Source: Brachionus manjavacas (Eukaryota; Rotifera; Eurotatoria; Ploima; Brachionidae). Taken from it: DNA of 64,000 nt. Below the pieces are notes generated by a model that searched no databases, was not told the DNA's origin, and saw nothing but the letters and a program-made list of their open reading frames with translations. Numbering within the stretch: position 1 is the stretch's first letter; each line of letters starts with the position of its first letter. The stretch is taken from contig JAHQIY010000011.1 in assembly GCA_019054805.1 (NCBI GenBank), positions 1,989,001-2,053,000 on the forward strand, written 5' to 3'. A program made the translations under genes and the position numbers. This document shows positions 9,479-19,842 of this stretch, piece after piece.

Positions 9479-11908
9479 TTAGAATATCAAACCAAAAAGA
9501 TAGGAAAAAAAATTGTAAATAATCTGCACAACGCCTTGTTCTGTTTGTTCATTCCAAGTGTATTTTTCAAAAAGTATGTCCGGGTCGGCAAACACTGCTG
9601 GTTCGGATGTGATATTTCTTTGATCCAAAATATCTCTATACTTGGATACAATTCCAGAATAATCATTGTCAATATGTGGCACATAAACAGCAAATCTTTT
9701 ACAATTATTTGAGAATGAAGCCTCGACTAATTTTCTCTGAGTGTTTGTGCATACTTCATAAATGTACCAATTTTCTTTTGGTATGTCGGTAATGTCAATC
9801 CATTGACAATCTAGATCTTTGCGATACAAATCCGCATAGCCTGCTTGAATACCTTGGTTTTCGCAAGAGAATTTTTTTGCACATGAAATATGAGAGCCAA
9901 ATGTTGTTTGAACGGTATCTTCTATGCAATAGCCTCTTTTACCACCGATAGCAGCAAGTCTAGATCTCATGTCATACAAATTAAAGGAAGCAAAGCCTTC
10001 GAAATGATAATGGGCATGACATGGACTAAATTGGAATTTATCAGGAGCTTCCTCTGGATTAGGAGGGACAAATGATTCCCGGCCAATATTGTGAACATAG
10101 GTGTCAAAACGCATAATCAATCTATTGCCAGTAAGCCTAAAGCAACCTTCGACCAGTGAACATGAACGATTTGAAACAAATTGCCATTCAAATTCAATAG
10201 ACGGAATGACTTCATCTCTTCCATTAGGCGTTAAATCTCCCAGACTCTCTTCAATGTCGTGCCATTTACAATCACTGGCACAAAAGGGTGATCTCATGTT
10301 TAAGTCTGGCTTAGAATCACATGACGGTCTCAAGCTATCACAAGGTTTTAGTTTTTTACAAGTTGATATTTGAGATGAACACATTTCAAATTGTTCCAGA
10401 CTGCAGGACCCACAAACTCCACCACATCCGTCATCACCACACTGTTTTGTTGAGCTTGCATTGCCAATCTTTACAAGGCAATCTGGTTTGCACACTTTAT
10501 CCCTGCATTTTCCTGTAATTAAATGACACTCCTGTCCATCTAAACAAATGCCACATTCTCCGCCACATCCGTCCGAGCCACACTTTCTATTACCATCACA
10601 TTGCGGAACACAATTAGGATAAAATTTCACCAATAGTTTAAATGGGGCCAAATGTTTGATCTTTGTTGCACTTGCCACCAATTTGTAAGTGCCATTGGAA
10701 ATTTTTCCAAAAACTCTTGACGACAGTCCACCAGGTGTTGATGAATCATCGCCACAAAATGAAAATATTGGCATGGGAGCACAGTGCTCGTCGGTCAACG
10801 CTAGCAACGTGTCTAGCACATCAATTGATCCGTCTGCTGCCAGCATTTGAACTTCCATTCCCATTTTAACCCGACTCTCTATCTTGAATGCATACACTAA
10901 ATCTGGCACTGCTGTATAGTGACATATTGGCAAAACACTGTCAATCAAATTTGCCTTGCTCAAGTCTCCATAAATAGTCAAATTGCTAACTCCCCCTTCA
11001 GGAATAATTAAGCTTTCATTCAAAAGCTGATAGGGATTTTCACATGTGCCTTGGCTTACACTTGAAGCTAAGATACAACTTCCTTTTGAACAGACGTAAC
11101 CATTTGAGCAATTTCCGCAAAAAAGAGTCCTATCGTATGTCCAACCGCATTCATAGCCTATGCCAGAACAAGTCAAAATGTCACCTGGTTTATCACCAAA
11201 GCATCTGGCACAATTGGAGCCTCCTCTGGGTGTTTTACTACATTGTTTTTCCGACTCGATGCACTCAAAAGATGAACACAAATCGCCCGAGGCGTCTTCA
11301 CATGGATTTACGTTCGCTCTCAGACACTTGCCATTAACGTAGCGTTCTTCACCATTACAGAACAGTCCATCAGAGCAAGTTACTTCCACATCTCGGAATA
11401 TTCTTGTGTTTATCATTAAATTCATGCCAGGGATGAGTTTAGCAGAAATTGCCAGATTAAAATGCATTCCATTGTAAACACCAATTCTACTTTTGGGTGC
11501 TACCATGAAAGTTTTGTTATTTTTTGGTCTAAAAAAAATTTTATTTGTGGCCGCATCGTATGATGAAACATCTAGAAATCTATCACCTGACCAATCGTTG
11601 TAGACGGACTGCTCAAGAGGTGTAAATTCCAATTTGATGTATTTTAGATAATTTTCTTCAGTTATTTCTGGTCCGTTCCAAATAGCTTCAACTAAAGCGT
11701 TCCAATTTGAACCTGGTCTTACTGTAGAGGGAGCATGGAAAATGTAGTCTTTTAACCAATGACTATTCTTAATACCAAATTCAGCTGATTCTATCTCTAT
11801 AATCCATTCTTCGGGAATAGGTGGCAAAAGATTTGTCATCAATCTTTGGTCAAAGAGACTGCAAAAAGTAAGCAGCACAATCCGAGTTTTTAAACAAAAA
11901 TTAATCAT
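9479..11908 (-). CDS. Secreted lysyl oxidase-domain protein with long Cys-rich N-terminal region
   Basis: An 809-residue single-exon protein. The N-terminus (residues 1-18) is a likely signal peptide. Residues about 177-275 and 430-530 are Cys-rich. The second holds two copies of a CGxDGCGGxCGxC module (CGSDGCGGECGIC, CGDDGCGGVCGSC); the first has a CSDGLFCNGEE-type motif. Both recall modules of bacterial (myxobacterial) secreted proteins. Residues about 565-780 are the lysyl oxidase catalytic domain: CHAHYHFEGFASFNLYD (copper histidines), GYCIEDT and the hallmark DLDCQWIDITD. These copper amine oxidases convert peptidyl lysine to allysine to cross-link matrix. The last about 15 residues are hydrophobic, possibly a membrane-anchoring tail. 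No SRCR domain is present, unlike animal LOXL2-4. A TATA box lies 47 bp upstream. The gene is convergent with the B3/B4-ankyrin gene. Confidence 0.85.
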   Translation of the reverse strand: MINFCLKTRIVLLTFCSLFDQRLMTNLLPPIPEEWIIEIESAEFGIKNSHWLKDYIFHAPSTVRPGSNWNALVEAIWNGPEITEENYLKYIKLEFTPLEQSVYNDWSGDRFLDVSSYDAATNKIFFRPKNNKTFMVAPKSRIGVYNGMHFNLAISAKLIPGMNLMINTRIFRDVEVTCSDGLFCNGEERYVNGKCLRANVNPCEDASGDLCSSFECIESEKQCSKTPRGGSNCARCFGDKPGDILTCSGIGYECGWTYDRTLFCGNCSNGYVCSKGSCILASSVSQGTCENPYQLLNESLIIPEGGVSNLTIYGDLSKANLIDSVLPICHYTAVPDLVYAFKIESRVKMGMEVQMLAADGSIDVLDTLLALTDEHCAPMPIFSFCGDDSSTPGGLSSRVFGKISNGTYKLVASATKIKHLAPFKLLVKFYPNCVPQCDGNRKCGSDGCGGECGICLDGQECHLITGKCRDKVCKPDCLVKIGNASSTKQCGDDGCGGVCGSCSLEQFEMCSSQISTCKKLKPCDSLRPSCDSKPDLNMRSPFCASDCKWHDIEESLGDLTPNGRDEVIPSIEFEWQFVSNRSCSLVEGCFRLTGNRLIMRFDTYVHNIGRESFVPPNPEEAPDKFQFSPCHAHYHFEGFASFNLYDMRSRLAAIGGKRGYCIEDTVQTTFGSHISCAKKFSCENQGIQAGYADLYRKDLDCQWIDITDIPKENWYIYEVCTNTQRKLVEASFSNNCKRFAVYVPHIDNDYSGIVSKYRDILDQRNITSEPAVFADPDILFEKYTWNEQTEQGVVQIIYNFFSYLFGLIF

Positions 11909-11947
11909 TTTAAAAAAAATTTATTTCAATTTTCTGGAAGCTTCCCA

Positions 11948-11955
11948 TATTTATA
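11948..11955 (-). promoter_or_regulatory. TATA box of the lysyl oxidase gene
   Basis: TATAAATA on the minus strand, with its 5' end 47 bp before the ATG at 11908. Confidence 0.4.
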
Positions 11956-12513
11956 GTAAAATGATTTACTTTCGGAATTTTTCAAAGCTCATTCTAGAGT
12001 TTTAACTCAAAGGTTTCTATTTTTATTTAATTTTTTTAAAACCAGTATTTATTTGAAGAAAGTTGTTTTTGTTTTTTTTTGAATAATTATATTTGATACA
12101 TTTCAAAAAAACAAAGTTTAGAATAAAAGTCTTAAATGTGTCTAAAAGATAGCATGTAATCTAGATTAATTTTAAAAATTCTAGATGAAAACTCAAAATA
12201 AAAAATATGAATTTCGAAAGAGTTTTTGATGATTTAAAAAGGAGTTTTTTTTTTTTTTAAATTTTCTTTTACTTCATGCTAATCTTGGTTGCATGGCATT
12301 GAATCAAAAGACAGAAAAAAAACAAAGGATATTTAATAAACATCTTTTTGAATAAATGTGAAAAGAATGATTACATCAAAATTAATAAACTCAATGAATT
12401 AATTTTTATTTTTTTTTAAATCATTAGGAAATATTTAGTTAACATTTTTTAATTTTTCCAAGCATTAATAGCAAAACTACCAACTAAATACTTAAAATGT
12501 TTCTCCTATTCGT

Positions 12514-12770
12514 GTTGGCGGCGATAAATTGTGCAAAAATAATATAATAAAAATAAAAAATTAAATTAAAAAATAAATTGATAGCTTTGAAAATTTTTAG
12601 CATAAAAATCATAAAGTTCTAAAGAAGAGTTAAAAAAACTTCGATCTATTCTCTAAATATAAAAATTAATTTTTTTGCTTTTTTTTACGTTTATAAAATT
12701 TTCAAAATAAAACCGAGATTCTAATAGAAGCTCCATTTTCATTTCTAATATTTTGCCAAAATTTTTGCTC
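12514..12770. repeat. Degenerate small inverted-repeat element, related to the one at 17.6 kb
   Basis: The left end (GGCGATAAATTGTGCAAAAAT near 12520) and the inverted right end (CATCATTTGGAGCAAAAAT, complement near 12758) are imperfect terminal inverted repeats. The interior shares GAAAATTTTTAGCATAAAAA (12589-12608) with 17674-17693. It looks like an old MITE copy with no coding content. Boundaries are approximate. Confidence 0.35.
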
Positions 12771-13686
12771 CAAATGATGATTTATTTGTTTTTTTGGCAC
12801 AAAAAAAAATGTCACTTCTTCAAAACTCTTGATTTGACTGAAAATTTAACTATTGCATGCTAAATCTGGATTTTATTTTAATAATTCTTTGAGCTCCTGA
12901 GTTCTGAATCGACTCGAAAAAAATAAAAACTAAAGTCTACTCTTGTCTTTGACTTTTGACCAACTCTGATGCTGAATTTGAATTTGAATTTAGAACTCAA
13001 ACTCGTTAGTCACCATATACGCATACTTTAGTTAAGTGTAAACTAGATATTACTAAAGCTTCATATAATTTAAGAAGTAAAAAAGTAATTATTTATCTGA
13101 TTTATTTGAAATATATTATTATTATTATTAAATGTTGAAGTCCCATGGACAAATAAAAAATTGTTTCTAATTTTAATTTTACAAAATTTGTAACCCTTTT
13201 TTTTAAAAAAACTAAAACAAAAAATTTTTTCTTACTATTTAAGGTTAGATAAATTAATCAAAGTTATATTAAATTAATTATATATTTTTTTGATTTGACT
13301 TTTATAAAATTATATATTAATTACTGTAAATTTTGTGAAAATCATGACCGAATTTTTTTATTTTTTTGATGATAAAATTTGATCTAAAGTTCAAAAAAAT
13401 TAACGAGATAAATTTTTCGAGTAAAATTTGTGATCTTTAGATGATAAAATCGACAGGACCCTTTAAATATTGTTTAATACCAAATTTATAATCAAATTTT
13501 TTTAAAAAATCTAATTAAAAAAATATTCAAAAAAGACAGTTTTGTCAAACAATTATTCAAATTATTTCCTAATGACCATATATTAATTGATCAGTATTTT
13601 TTTTATTATTCTGATAATTATTTAATCTATAATGTTAAGTTGAAATTATATATTAAAAGTAAAATCTATTAATTTGTAATTATTGT

Positions 13687-13853
13687 TTAAAAAAACAAAC
13701 AGTCAAATAAAAAAGTCCAGCACATAATCAGCAGCACATTTTCACCAAACACTTCTTTGACTGCACTTTGAATTGCATCAGAAACGTCGGATACCAATTT
13801 ACTATAATTATGTACTTGAATTATTTACTGCAACTCTGGAATACTTGATTCCA
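13687..13853 (-). pseudogene. MULE-like transposase fragment
   Basis: On the minus strand the peptide KLVSDVSDAIQSAVKEVFGE, continuing NVLLIMCW, resembles the catalytic-core segment of eukaryotic Mutator-like transposases, where an aspartate strand is followed by 'AI..AF..VFG....MCW.H'. A short upstream piece (ESSIPEL, 13829-13853) is separated by stops or a 27-bp AT-rich gap, and the reading ends at a stop at 13687. The typical histidine after MCW is missing. It is a dead scrap. The match rests on about 30 residues. Confidence 0.4.
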
Positions 13854-14034
13854 TTAAAATTCTTTTGTAATTGAAAATTTTAATTTACAAAGTTTAATTG
13901 AATGAACCAAATAACCAGTATTCTCTAATTTAGAGATAAAAATTAGCTTTGATAAAAAGTAATTAATTTTTGTAAAAATCTTTTTATTAAATAAAAACTG
14001 TACAAAAAAGTCAAAGTTCAAAATATAAACAAAA

Positions 14035-14871
14035 TTAGTTTAGACCTAAACAATCTCGCGGTACATAGCCATCTTTTTTTGACTCTAAAGAGTGCACCAA
14101 AACATATTGACCACTCGTTTTCGGATCATGCACTAACACAACACTTTCATTCAAGTTGAGCGATAGATCACCAGGTATTTTTGACTTAAATGCTCTAGTA
14201 CATTTAAGGACTGTTCTTTGTACATAAGGCGAATCCTGATAAGTGTAGTCATCTGTTGAATAAGTGTTGTCATAAGTATAGTCGCATGTGTAAATATCGC
14301 TGTCCAACTTTGTTTTAGTCACAATGGAAGAGGGAAAGACGGTCGAAGACTGGTCCTCACAAGAAAAGTCTGAGTAAAGAGAGCTGCAAGCTGAATATGT
14401 AGATTCGGCTGGTTCTATTTCACTTATGGCCTCCATTTTGGTATAGTAACCACTATTGATGAGAGATTTGGTTTGTTGGATTAACTGGGTACTTGTCAAT
14501 TGTCGCCTGATTCTATTATTTTGAATCAATGTTTTATTTATGCTGGATATCTGACTTAAATTGTTTGTGTTGGTGTTTTGAATGCAAACAGTTGGTTCAA
14601 TACCGAATGGATCGATTTTTGTGCTGTGTATATTTGCAGTAATATCTTCATAATCATTTGTGGAAAAGTTGTAGATGTCATTTGTGGTTTTGGATCGCTG
14701 AATTGGCATGGGCGGTGCGGGTTTCGACTCTAGTTCGCTTTGAATTTGATCCAAGTCTACGTAATCGAAGTTATTTTGTTTGGAAATTTGGCGGCTTTTG
14801 GTCGAAAAGCACCCGGTTAGAAAAAAGCATGACTTTTTGGCTAAATTTGATTTGGAATTTTGCTTCTGCAT
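14035..14871 (-). CDS. SH3-domain adaptor-like protein with Tyr-rich central region
   Basis: A 278-residue single-exon protein starting at the first ATG (14871). Residues about 220-278 read as an SH3 domain: KCTRAFKSKIPGDLSLNLNE matches the 'ALYDY....ELSL..GD' opening, and DGYVPRDCLGLN matches the 'GWVPSNYV' end. The canonical tryptophan before the last strands is not obvious (QYVLVHS lies there). A short Pro-rich stretch (KPAPPMPIQ, about 50-58) precedes it. Residues about 190-217 are dense in tyrosine (YTCDYTYDNTYSTDDYTYQD), acidic contexts that could be phosphorylated. SH3 domains bind PxxP ligands in cytoskeletal and signalling complexes. No kinase or SH2 domain is present. Orthology is unknown; the rest is low-complexity and polar. 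Confidence 0.7.
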   Translation of the reverse strand: MQKQNSKSNLAKKSCFFLTGCFSTKSRQISKQNNFDYVDLDQIQSELESKPAPPMPIQRSKTTNDIYNFSTNDYEDITANIHSTKIDPFGIEPTVCIQNTNTNNLSQISSINKTLIQNNRIRRQLTSTQLIQQTKSLINSGYYTKMEAISEIEPAESTYSACSSLYSDFSCEDQSSTVFPSSIVTKTKLDSDIYTCDYTYDNTYSTDDYTYQDSPYVQRTVLKCTRAFKSKIPGDLSLNLNESVVLVHDPKTSGQYVLVHSLESKKDGYVPRDCLGLN

Positions 14872-15905
14872 TTTTTCATTATTTCAAAATTAATTCAATT
14901 TTAATGATATTTAATTTTTTTTAAATAAAAAAACTTCTATAATGTACTAGGACTTGAAATGATGTCTTTGATCAGAATTTTTTTTAAGTTTTTTAATTTA
15001 TTTATAGTTTAAGTTCAAAACCTAAATTATAAAATATGGGCTGAATTTTTTTTTCATATTTTATTCCGAATTAATAACTAAAATTAATTTAATTTAAAAA
15101 AAAAAATTTAAAATAACAAATCTTGAATATTTCTATTTCTTTTTTAACTACTCCATTTCCATATTTTTTGCGTTATTTATAGTGTTGTGTATTTGATTAA
15201 CTTTGTAACCAAAATTAAAAAATAAATAAAAAATTTATATCACAAATGATCAAAACGACAAGAAAAAAAAAGTAATCAGTAAAGATTGTTATCAATTCAA
15301 AGAACTTATATTTTTTTAAAATTAATTATTCATTTTTAAACTTTAAATTGTTGATTTTTTTCAATTAATCTTTTCTTTGATTTCCATAAGCTCCTAAACT
15401 AATTCAAATATTTTTTCATTGCAACATCATGCATGTTTTTTTCATCTACGATTTTTTCCAATAACATATTTAAAATTGAGCATCTTTTTGAAAAAATAAA
15501 AAGCTCAAAAGCATGCAGCCTGTTTTCTAAAATACTTTGTCTTTAATTTTTTTTATTACCTTGCCTAAATAAACCTGTGACATTTTATAATCAATAAAAT
15601 AACTAATTAACCCTAGAATAATCGCAATTTTTATTTAAATGTGTTTATGAGAAATTAAACTCCATTCACTATCGTTTTAAAATTATTGAATATAAGAGAT
15701 AAAAAAATTAAATATATTTGAATTGATGTTTTATTTATTTTTCAAAATAGAAAAGAAAAGACAACATTAAGGAAATTATTAAATTAAAATTAATTAAAAA
15801 ATTAAAAATTTTAGTTCCTGCAAAAATTCTGCAATTGATTTTACATTGATTTTATATTGACTAAGAGGAAAAATTTGTTTTATTTTTTTACTTTTCTTTT
15901 GTTGG
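14872..15905. other. AT-rich intergenic DNA
   Basis: Upstream region of the SH3 gene. No coding or clear repeat content recognised apart from homopolymer runs. Confidence 0.4.
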
Positions 15906-16198
15906 AATTGTGAATTTTAAAACCAAGAAAAAAAACAAAAATTTTAAAATGAAATAAATTTTTTACTAAAAGCCTAAAAATTGTATATGTGTCAGCTGAT
16001 ACAAACTTTGTACCACCCAAATTTAGTCTCTGCATTAACTCTGCAATTTGATTTTAATGATTTTCTATTACATTTAGTGCTTTGCACATTCGCAGAGTTT
16101 TTGCAGAGACTTAACTCGGATGGTACATTGAGACTTATAGTAAAAAAGTCATTTCATTTTAAAAAAATTTTTTGTTCCTGGTTCCAAAATTCACAATG
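15906..16198. repeat. Imperfect palindromic element (inverted repeat, about 290 bp)
   Basis: The left arm (about 15906-16046) and inverted right arm (about 16093-16198) share ATTGTGAATTTT, TTTTAAAATGAAAT, TTTTTTACTA and TTAGTCTCTGCA/TTAAGTCTCTGCA blocks, with insertions in the left arm. The loop is about 45 bp. The structure is that of a fold-back MITE. An open frame of about 90 codons across it is a by-product of the palindrome, with no coding character. Confidence 0.55.
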
Positions 16199-16513
16199 CC
16201 TCTTTTGTTCTTTAATTTGCATTTTCGTATTTGAGGCTTCATTAAGCTTCTGATTAAGTTATGTTTTTAAGTTTAATTGATCAGATAAAAATTTTACATT
16301 TTACCATTCTAATTGGATGCAATTTTGCAGATTGTAAAGTTTTATTATTTGGTTTATTAAAAAATTTTGGTGCATTTAAATTTATTAAAATGTAAAATCT
16401 AGACTCGAAAATGTTTCAAAATACTCACTAGTGACATCAAAAACTATCCAAGCATAAATCTGAATTTTAAATGACCAAGAAAATTTTTTTAATTTTGATC
16501 TTTGGAGCCTAAA

Positions 16514-17563
16514 ATGAAAAAAATAAAAATAAAAATTTTCTCAATCATCACATTAGTTCTAATATCTGCAAAAATAGGCATTGATCTTTTAAATCAGGAA
16601 CTAATATTTGAGACACCCACAAGAATAGATAAAAATGTGGACTTATCCGAAAGTTGTCATTTTAATAAGCCAATTAATGAGACCAATTATCCGACCATAT
16701 TTTGTTTAATAAAAACTCATCCAAATAATATAAAGATAAATAAATCATTGAATGTCTATCGAATCTGGGGTCATAAATGCGACAATTACACTTTCACAAC
16801 CCTTTTGCCTAAACATTTGCGGCCAAGATTTACCAACCAAACAATTGAGGTATTCGAAAACATAAGAATGATTCAGCCTAAAGGATTGAAGTCCGAAGAC
16901 CATGACAACTTGACCCAAAAGCTTTACCAGTCAATTATTTATGTTCACAATCAATTTCCGAGCTACCAATGGTACTATATTGTAGATGATGATGCATGTG
17001 TTAACTTAATGAACCTAAAGGCTTTTTTGCAAGACAAGTCATTCCACCACCCAATTACATATGGCTACAATTTTAGGGTTATAGTCAAAGATGGGTACCA
17101 TTCAGGCGGTCCAGGTTATGTGCTCAGTCAAACTGCATTCAAGTTAATAGCCAAAACATTAATCAATGATATAAAACTTTGTCCAGATACTGGCATTGAC
17201 GATGTTGATATCAACAAATGCTTGAGAATTCACAATGGTAAGATTGGAAAATCTATTGATGAACAAAAAAGAGAGAGATTTTTGGTGTTTGATATCATGA
17301 CTCATTATAGTGGTAAATATCCTGAGTGGATTGATACATACTCCGAAAACCGAGCTCGTGGTGGACTTGGCTGCTGTTCGGATCAGTTGATCGCGGTTCA
17401 TAAAATGAGTCCGCGTGACTGCTTCAGGCTTCAAGTGGCTTTTCAGCAAGCCAAGAATTTGGTCGATTCTTATAATTTTTTTACAGGATCTAATCAAATT
17501 GTCACTTTCGAAAATGTGATAAAAAATTATATAGCTATCGGTGATATTAATTCTATTGACTGA
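16514..17563 (+). CDS. Type II membrane glycosyltransferase, GT31 core-1 beta-1,3-galactosyltransferase-like
   Basis: I place the start at the ATG at 16514, giving 349 residues; an in-frame TTG lies 12 bases earlier. A Lys-rich cytosolic tip and a signal anchor (about residues 7-26) are followed by a lumenal catalytic domain. The metal-binding YYIVDDDACV (DDD near residues 158-160), SGGPGYVLS (about 197-205) and the acidic DTGIDDVDINKCLR block match C1GALT1-type enzymes, which add galactose to GalNAc-Ser/Thr in Golgi mucin O-glycans using UDP-Gal and Mn2+. N-glycosylation sequons are present (NET, NYT, NQT, NLT). The length fits the family (about 360). The gene has no introns, unlike vertebrate C1GALT1. 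Exact acceptor specificity cannot be inferred. Confidence 0.8.
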   Translation: MKKIKIKIFSIITLVLISAKIGIDLLNQELIFETPTRIDKNVDLSESCHFNKPINETNYPTIFCLIKTHPNNIKINKSLNVYRIWGHKCDNYTFTTLLPKHLRPRFTNQTIEVFENIRMIQPKGLKSEDHDNLTQKLYQSIIYVHNQFPSYQWYYIVDDDACVNLMNLKAFLQDKSFHHPITYGYNFRVIVKDGYHSGGPGYVLSQTAFKLIAKTLINDIKLCPDTGIDDVDINKCLRIHNGKIGKSIDEQKRERFLVFDIMTHYSGKYPEWIDTYSENRARGGLGCCSDQLIAVHKMSPRDCFRLQVAFQQAKNLVDSYNFFTGSNQIVTFENVIKNYIAIGDINSID

Positions 17564-17598
17564 CTGAGCATTGGTCATTGTTATTTTAATTGAATTTT

Positions 17599-17936
17599 TT
17601 TTGTGAAGGCGAAGTTTGGAGAAAATAAATAAAGCAAAACAAAATAATTTAAAAATTAAAAATTGATAATTTCGAAAATTTTTAGCATAAAAAGTTCAGA
17701 AGAAAAGTCATAAAAAGTTAACATTTAGTTCTATTTTTATCAAAATTTGATCTATACTTCAAGTTAAATATAAAGATTTTTTAAATTTTTCATTTTGTTT
17801 ACATTTGAAAAATAATGTTTAAAAATTTTAAATGTTTATTTTAAAAATAATTGCTTGTAACTTTTAAAAAATTGGTAAAAAAGTTTAATAAAACATATTA
17901 TGCAGCAGTTTTCGCTCCAAACTTCACCGTCGCGTT
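17599..17936. repeat. MITE-like element with about 20-bp terminal inverted repeats
   Basis: The left end reads GAAGGCGAAGTTTGGAG (from 17605). The right end, complemented, reads GACGGTGAAGTTTGGAG (17915-17934). The interior is AT-rich and non-coding and shares GAAAATTTTTAGCATAAAAA with the element at 12.5 kb. Length is about 340 bp. Target duplication not resolved. Confidence 0.5.
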
Positions 17937-19311
17937 TTTTTTAATAGTTTTATTTTCAAACATAATTTTCATTTAAATTATCAATCAATTTTTCTAATTT
18001 GGATAGCTCAAAATCAAATAAAAGCAAAATGGAATTTTCAAGTCTTTTAATATTATCAAATTACAAAAATTGAGTTATTTTTAAATTGTGGTAAGCAGAA
18101 ATAATGGGTTTAGTTAAATACAGTACAAAAGAGCAACAAAATGATAAAAAAGTGAAAAAATTTTTTCTATAAGCTAGAAACCATTCTGTGATAGAACAAA
18201 GTGTAATATACATAATCGAATCAACTTTCACAGTCTGTTTAACTCTGCAAATTTAGAAGAAATTTAATTTCAGTAAATTCTAGCGTTGTTCATTTTGCCA
18301 AGACTTTGTACATCATTAGCAGACTTAAAAACAGAAAATGCCTTACAGGCTGAGAATTATTAAAAATCTTAAATTTTTTTCAAAATAAATGAAAATACTT
18401 TTTTTGCAGTCACAAACAATATTTAAATGACACTGAGGTAAAATATTTTCAGGACATTGTCGACAAGACCAAAATAAATTTATGAATTAAAAATTTTTAG
18501 AATGATATTAATTCTTTATATGATTATTTAAGGCATTAAATAAAAAGTCTTTAGATAAAATGATTTAATTGAAAGGATAATACATTTAAATTCTTTTAAA
18601 AAAATCTGAAAAAGAATAATATGCTGAATTGAATTTATTTTAAAGAAAATCCTAACCTTGAAGACTTTCTCTTTTAATGGAACTTTTAAAAATTCTATAT
18701 TATTCTTAATTTAAAGAAAAAAATCTAAATTATTTAATCAAATTTTTATATTTAATTTTAAAATAAATAATTTAATTAATTTAATACAAAACTTGGTAAT
18801 AATTTCGACAGTTCATGTAGTTATTCACAAAAAAAGCATATTTGAGCAAGTTTTTGAAATATGAAAATGCTTCAACTTAGAATAAAGTATTAAATGAAAA
18901 AATTAGAATTTAAAAATAAGCCATCTTTTTTCAATTATCAAAATATGGTCCCGTTTTTAAAAAGGCTAAAAGAAATTTTTCTAAATATCAAGACTTTAGA
19001 AAGTGCTTAAGTACTTAGTACTTCCAATGGTCTTAATAAATAACTTTAAAATTATATAATTAAAATAAAATTTTTAGATTATTTGCTAAATATTATGACA
19101 GATTTAAATAAAATACTCTATCTTTATTTCAAAAAAATTAAATAGTTTTCTCAAATTTATTGCCCTCTTAGCTGATTTAGAATAAAAATTTTCATCTGGC
19201 GCTCAAAATAAATAGTTTTATTCGACAATCTTTAAATAAAGTTCTAAATTTGAAATCTAAAAATAAATTTCTCAAATATCTCCTAGCATAAATTGGCTCT
19301 GATTTAAAAAA
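17937..19311. other. AT-rich intergenic DNA
   Basis: Nothing firmly supported. The interval 18045-18350 has slightly higher GC and open stretches on the minus strand, but no recognisable domain (see rejected items). Confidence 0.4.
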
Positions 19312-19842
19312 ATGAAATTTTCGCACATTTTAACTCAGCCAGATCCCAATTATTTAGAACTGATCTCAAGTCTAAATGACATTTCAAGCAATTACAAAAA
19401 ATTCAATCAGCGTTCAATTAAAGACTGTGGCTTTAAACGAAAAATAGATGACAAATTAATTAAACAAAAAAGAAAAGCTAATGAAAAATTAAAGATCAGT
19501 GATGAAAATTTTAATTTACTTTTCAACAAGATAAATTTAAATTACTACCCGAAAGAAAAGGATGAAGAATGTGGCCAGGATGAGTTGCGAAGAATCAAGG
19601 AAATCGAATCGACTTATTCAGAATTAGCAATAAAAGAAACTCGATCAAGACGCGTGTCAACAAGTTTTGTTCATTTGATTTCCGAGGTTTTGTATCATGA
19701 TGATTTTATTGAGGAATTACTTATTGAAATCAATGGCGGAAAAAGTGAACCAGGATCTGAAAATGAAGATTCAACAAGTTCTGATGAATTGGAGTCATCC
19801 AAAATCCAAAGTTCTACTAAAAGAGCAAAAAAAAATTTCTAA
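19312..19842 (+). CDS. Orphan basic/acidic hydrophilic protein
   Basis: A single-exon frame of 176 residues, not recognised. There is no signal peptide or membrane segment. The N-terminal third is basic (KRKIDDKLIKQKRKANEK), a possible nuclear localisation signal. The middle (about 85-145) is predicted helical and mixed-charge (ELRRIKEIESTYSELAIKE, then FVHLISEVLYHDDFIEELL). The C-terminus is Ser/Glu/Asp-rich (about 148-165) and ends in a Lys-rich tail. Codon use is typical of the real genes here, and the following 3' region contains AATAAA-like sequences. A nuclear or nucleolar role is possible but is only inference from composition. Whether it is translated is untested. Confidence 0.5.
   Translation: MKFSHILTQPDPNYLELISSLNDISSNYKKFNQRSIKDCGFKRKIDDKLIKQKRKANEKLKISDENFNLLFNKINLNYYPKEKDEECGQDELRRIKEIESTYSELAIKETRSRRVSTSFVHLISEVLYHDDFIEELLIEINGGKSEPGSENEDSTSSDELESSKIQSSTKRAKKNF

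Noticed and set aside
9487-11342. Several open frames opposite to or overlapping the lysyl oxidase gene
   Set aside because: They are antisense or frame shadows of a clearly coding sequence and carry no motifs of their own.
15981-16253. 90-codon open frame
   Set aside because: It lies across an inverted repeat and reads as translated A/T-rich palindrome, not as a protein.
18045-18350. Minus-strand open stretches (KQTVKVDSIMYITLCSITEW; ACKAFSVFKSANDVQSLG)
   Set aside because: Somewhat coding-like, with possible splice signals, but no recognisable family and low complexity toward the end; too weak for a gene call.
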